From Acidimicrobiales bacterium (lineage in GTDB: Bacteria; Actinomycetota; Acidimicrobiia; Acidimicrobiales; JANYDT01), in contig JANYHQ010000305.1 in the NCBI GenBank assembly GCA_025358985.1, forward strand, positions 1-13,134: DNA of 13,134 bases, read 5' to 3'. A model generated the notes under the pieces. That model saw nothing but the letters and a program-made list of their open reading frames with translations, ran no database searches and was not told the origin of the DNA. Below are positions 13,100 to 13,134 of the stretch, one piece after another. Each line of letters starts with the position of its first letter. Position 1 is the stretch's first letter. The position numbers were made by a program, and so were the translations under genes.

Positions 13100-13134
13100 A
13101 TGGCTCGAACGCTGGAGATGGTGTCAGCGCTGGC
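13100..13134 (+). CDS. Possible start of a next gene (runs off window)
   Basis: An ATG two bases after the kinase stop opens a frame without stops to the window edge, reading MARTLEMVSALA. The tight spacing matches the rest of this gene set, but only 11 complete codons are visible, so no family can be assigned. Confidence 0.3.
   Translation, partial: MARTLEMVSAL

Overview
The window looks like chromosome of a GC-rich actinobacterium. The SCO6745-family gene, the many GTG starts and the gene mix fit Actinomycetota, possibly Acidimicrobiia; that placement is inference, as there is no rRNA or marker gene here. Almost all of the DNA is coding. No tRNA, rRNA, CRISPR array, transposase or phage gene is visible, and no gene-free stretch exceeds about 180 bases.

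Left part (1-4321, all +): the end of an SDR oxidoreductase, a 12-TM amino acid/choline-type permease, a glutamine-synthetase-like ligase and a PuuD-type gamma-glutamyl hydrolase. Together they resemble a gamma-glutamylation route for taking up an amine or polyamine, capping it with glutamate, oxidising it and removing the glutamate. The true substrate is not readable from the sequence. The ligase carries Trp where bona fide glutamine synthetase has its ammonium-site Glu.

Scar region (4313-5712): a remnant of a DMT/EamA exporter (-) meets a LysR regulator lacking its DNA-binding helices (+), head to head at about 4905-4925. This is what one deletion across a divergent regulator/transporter pair would leave. 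The exporter also carries two frameshifts.

Middle (5736-9520): an unrecognised 197-aa protein (+); two perfect tandem copies of a 79-bp repeat plus a 19-bp partial copy; then a minus-strand set of SCO6745-family protein, HAD hydrolase and choline-kinase-like phosphotransferase; and, divergent from it, a small secreted protein.

Right part (9607-13134): a ferritin-like diiron enzyme (-) is divergent from a TetR regulator, with a 28-bp inverted repeat between them as the probable operator. Behind TetR, in a tightly packed or overlapping order, come a RidA-family protein, a hot-dog thioesterase and a YggC/FrcK-like P-loop kinase.

The most interesting signal is the 79-bp repeat. A third copy, diverged at 6 of 72 positions, lies in frame inside the P-loop kinase gene and adds about 25-30 residues without breaking the reading frame. 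The repeat is free of stops in five of six frames, so it behaves like a short dispersed element tolerated inside proteins, comparable in principle to Rickettsia palindromic elements.
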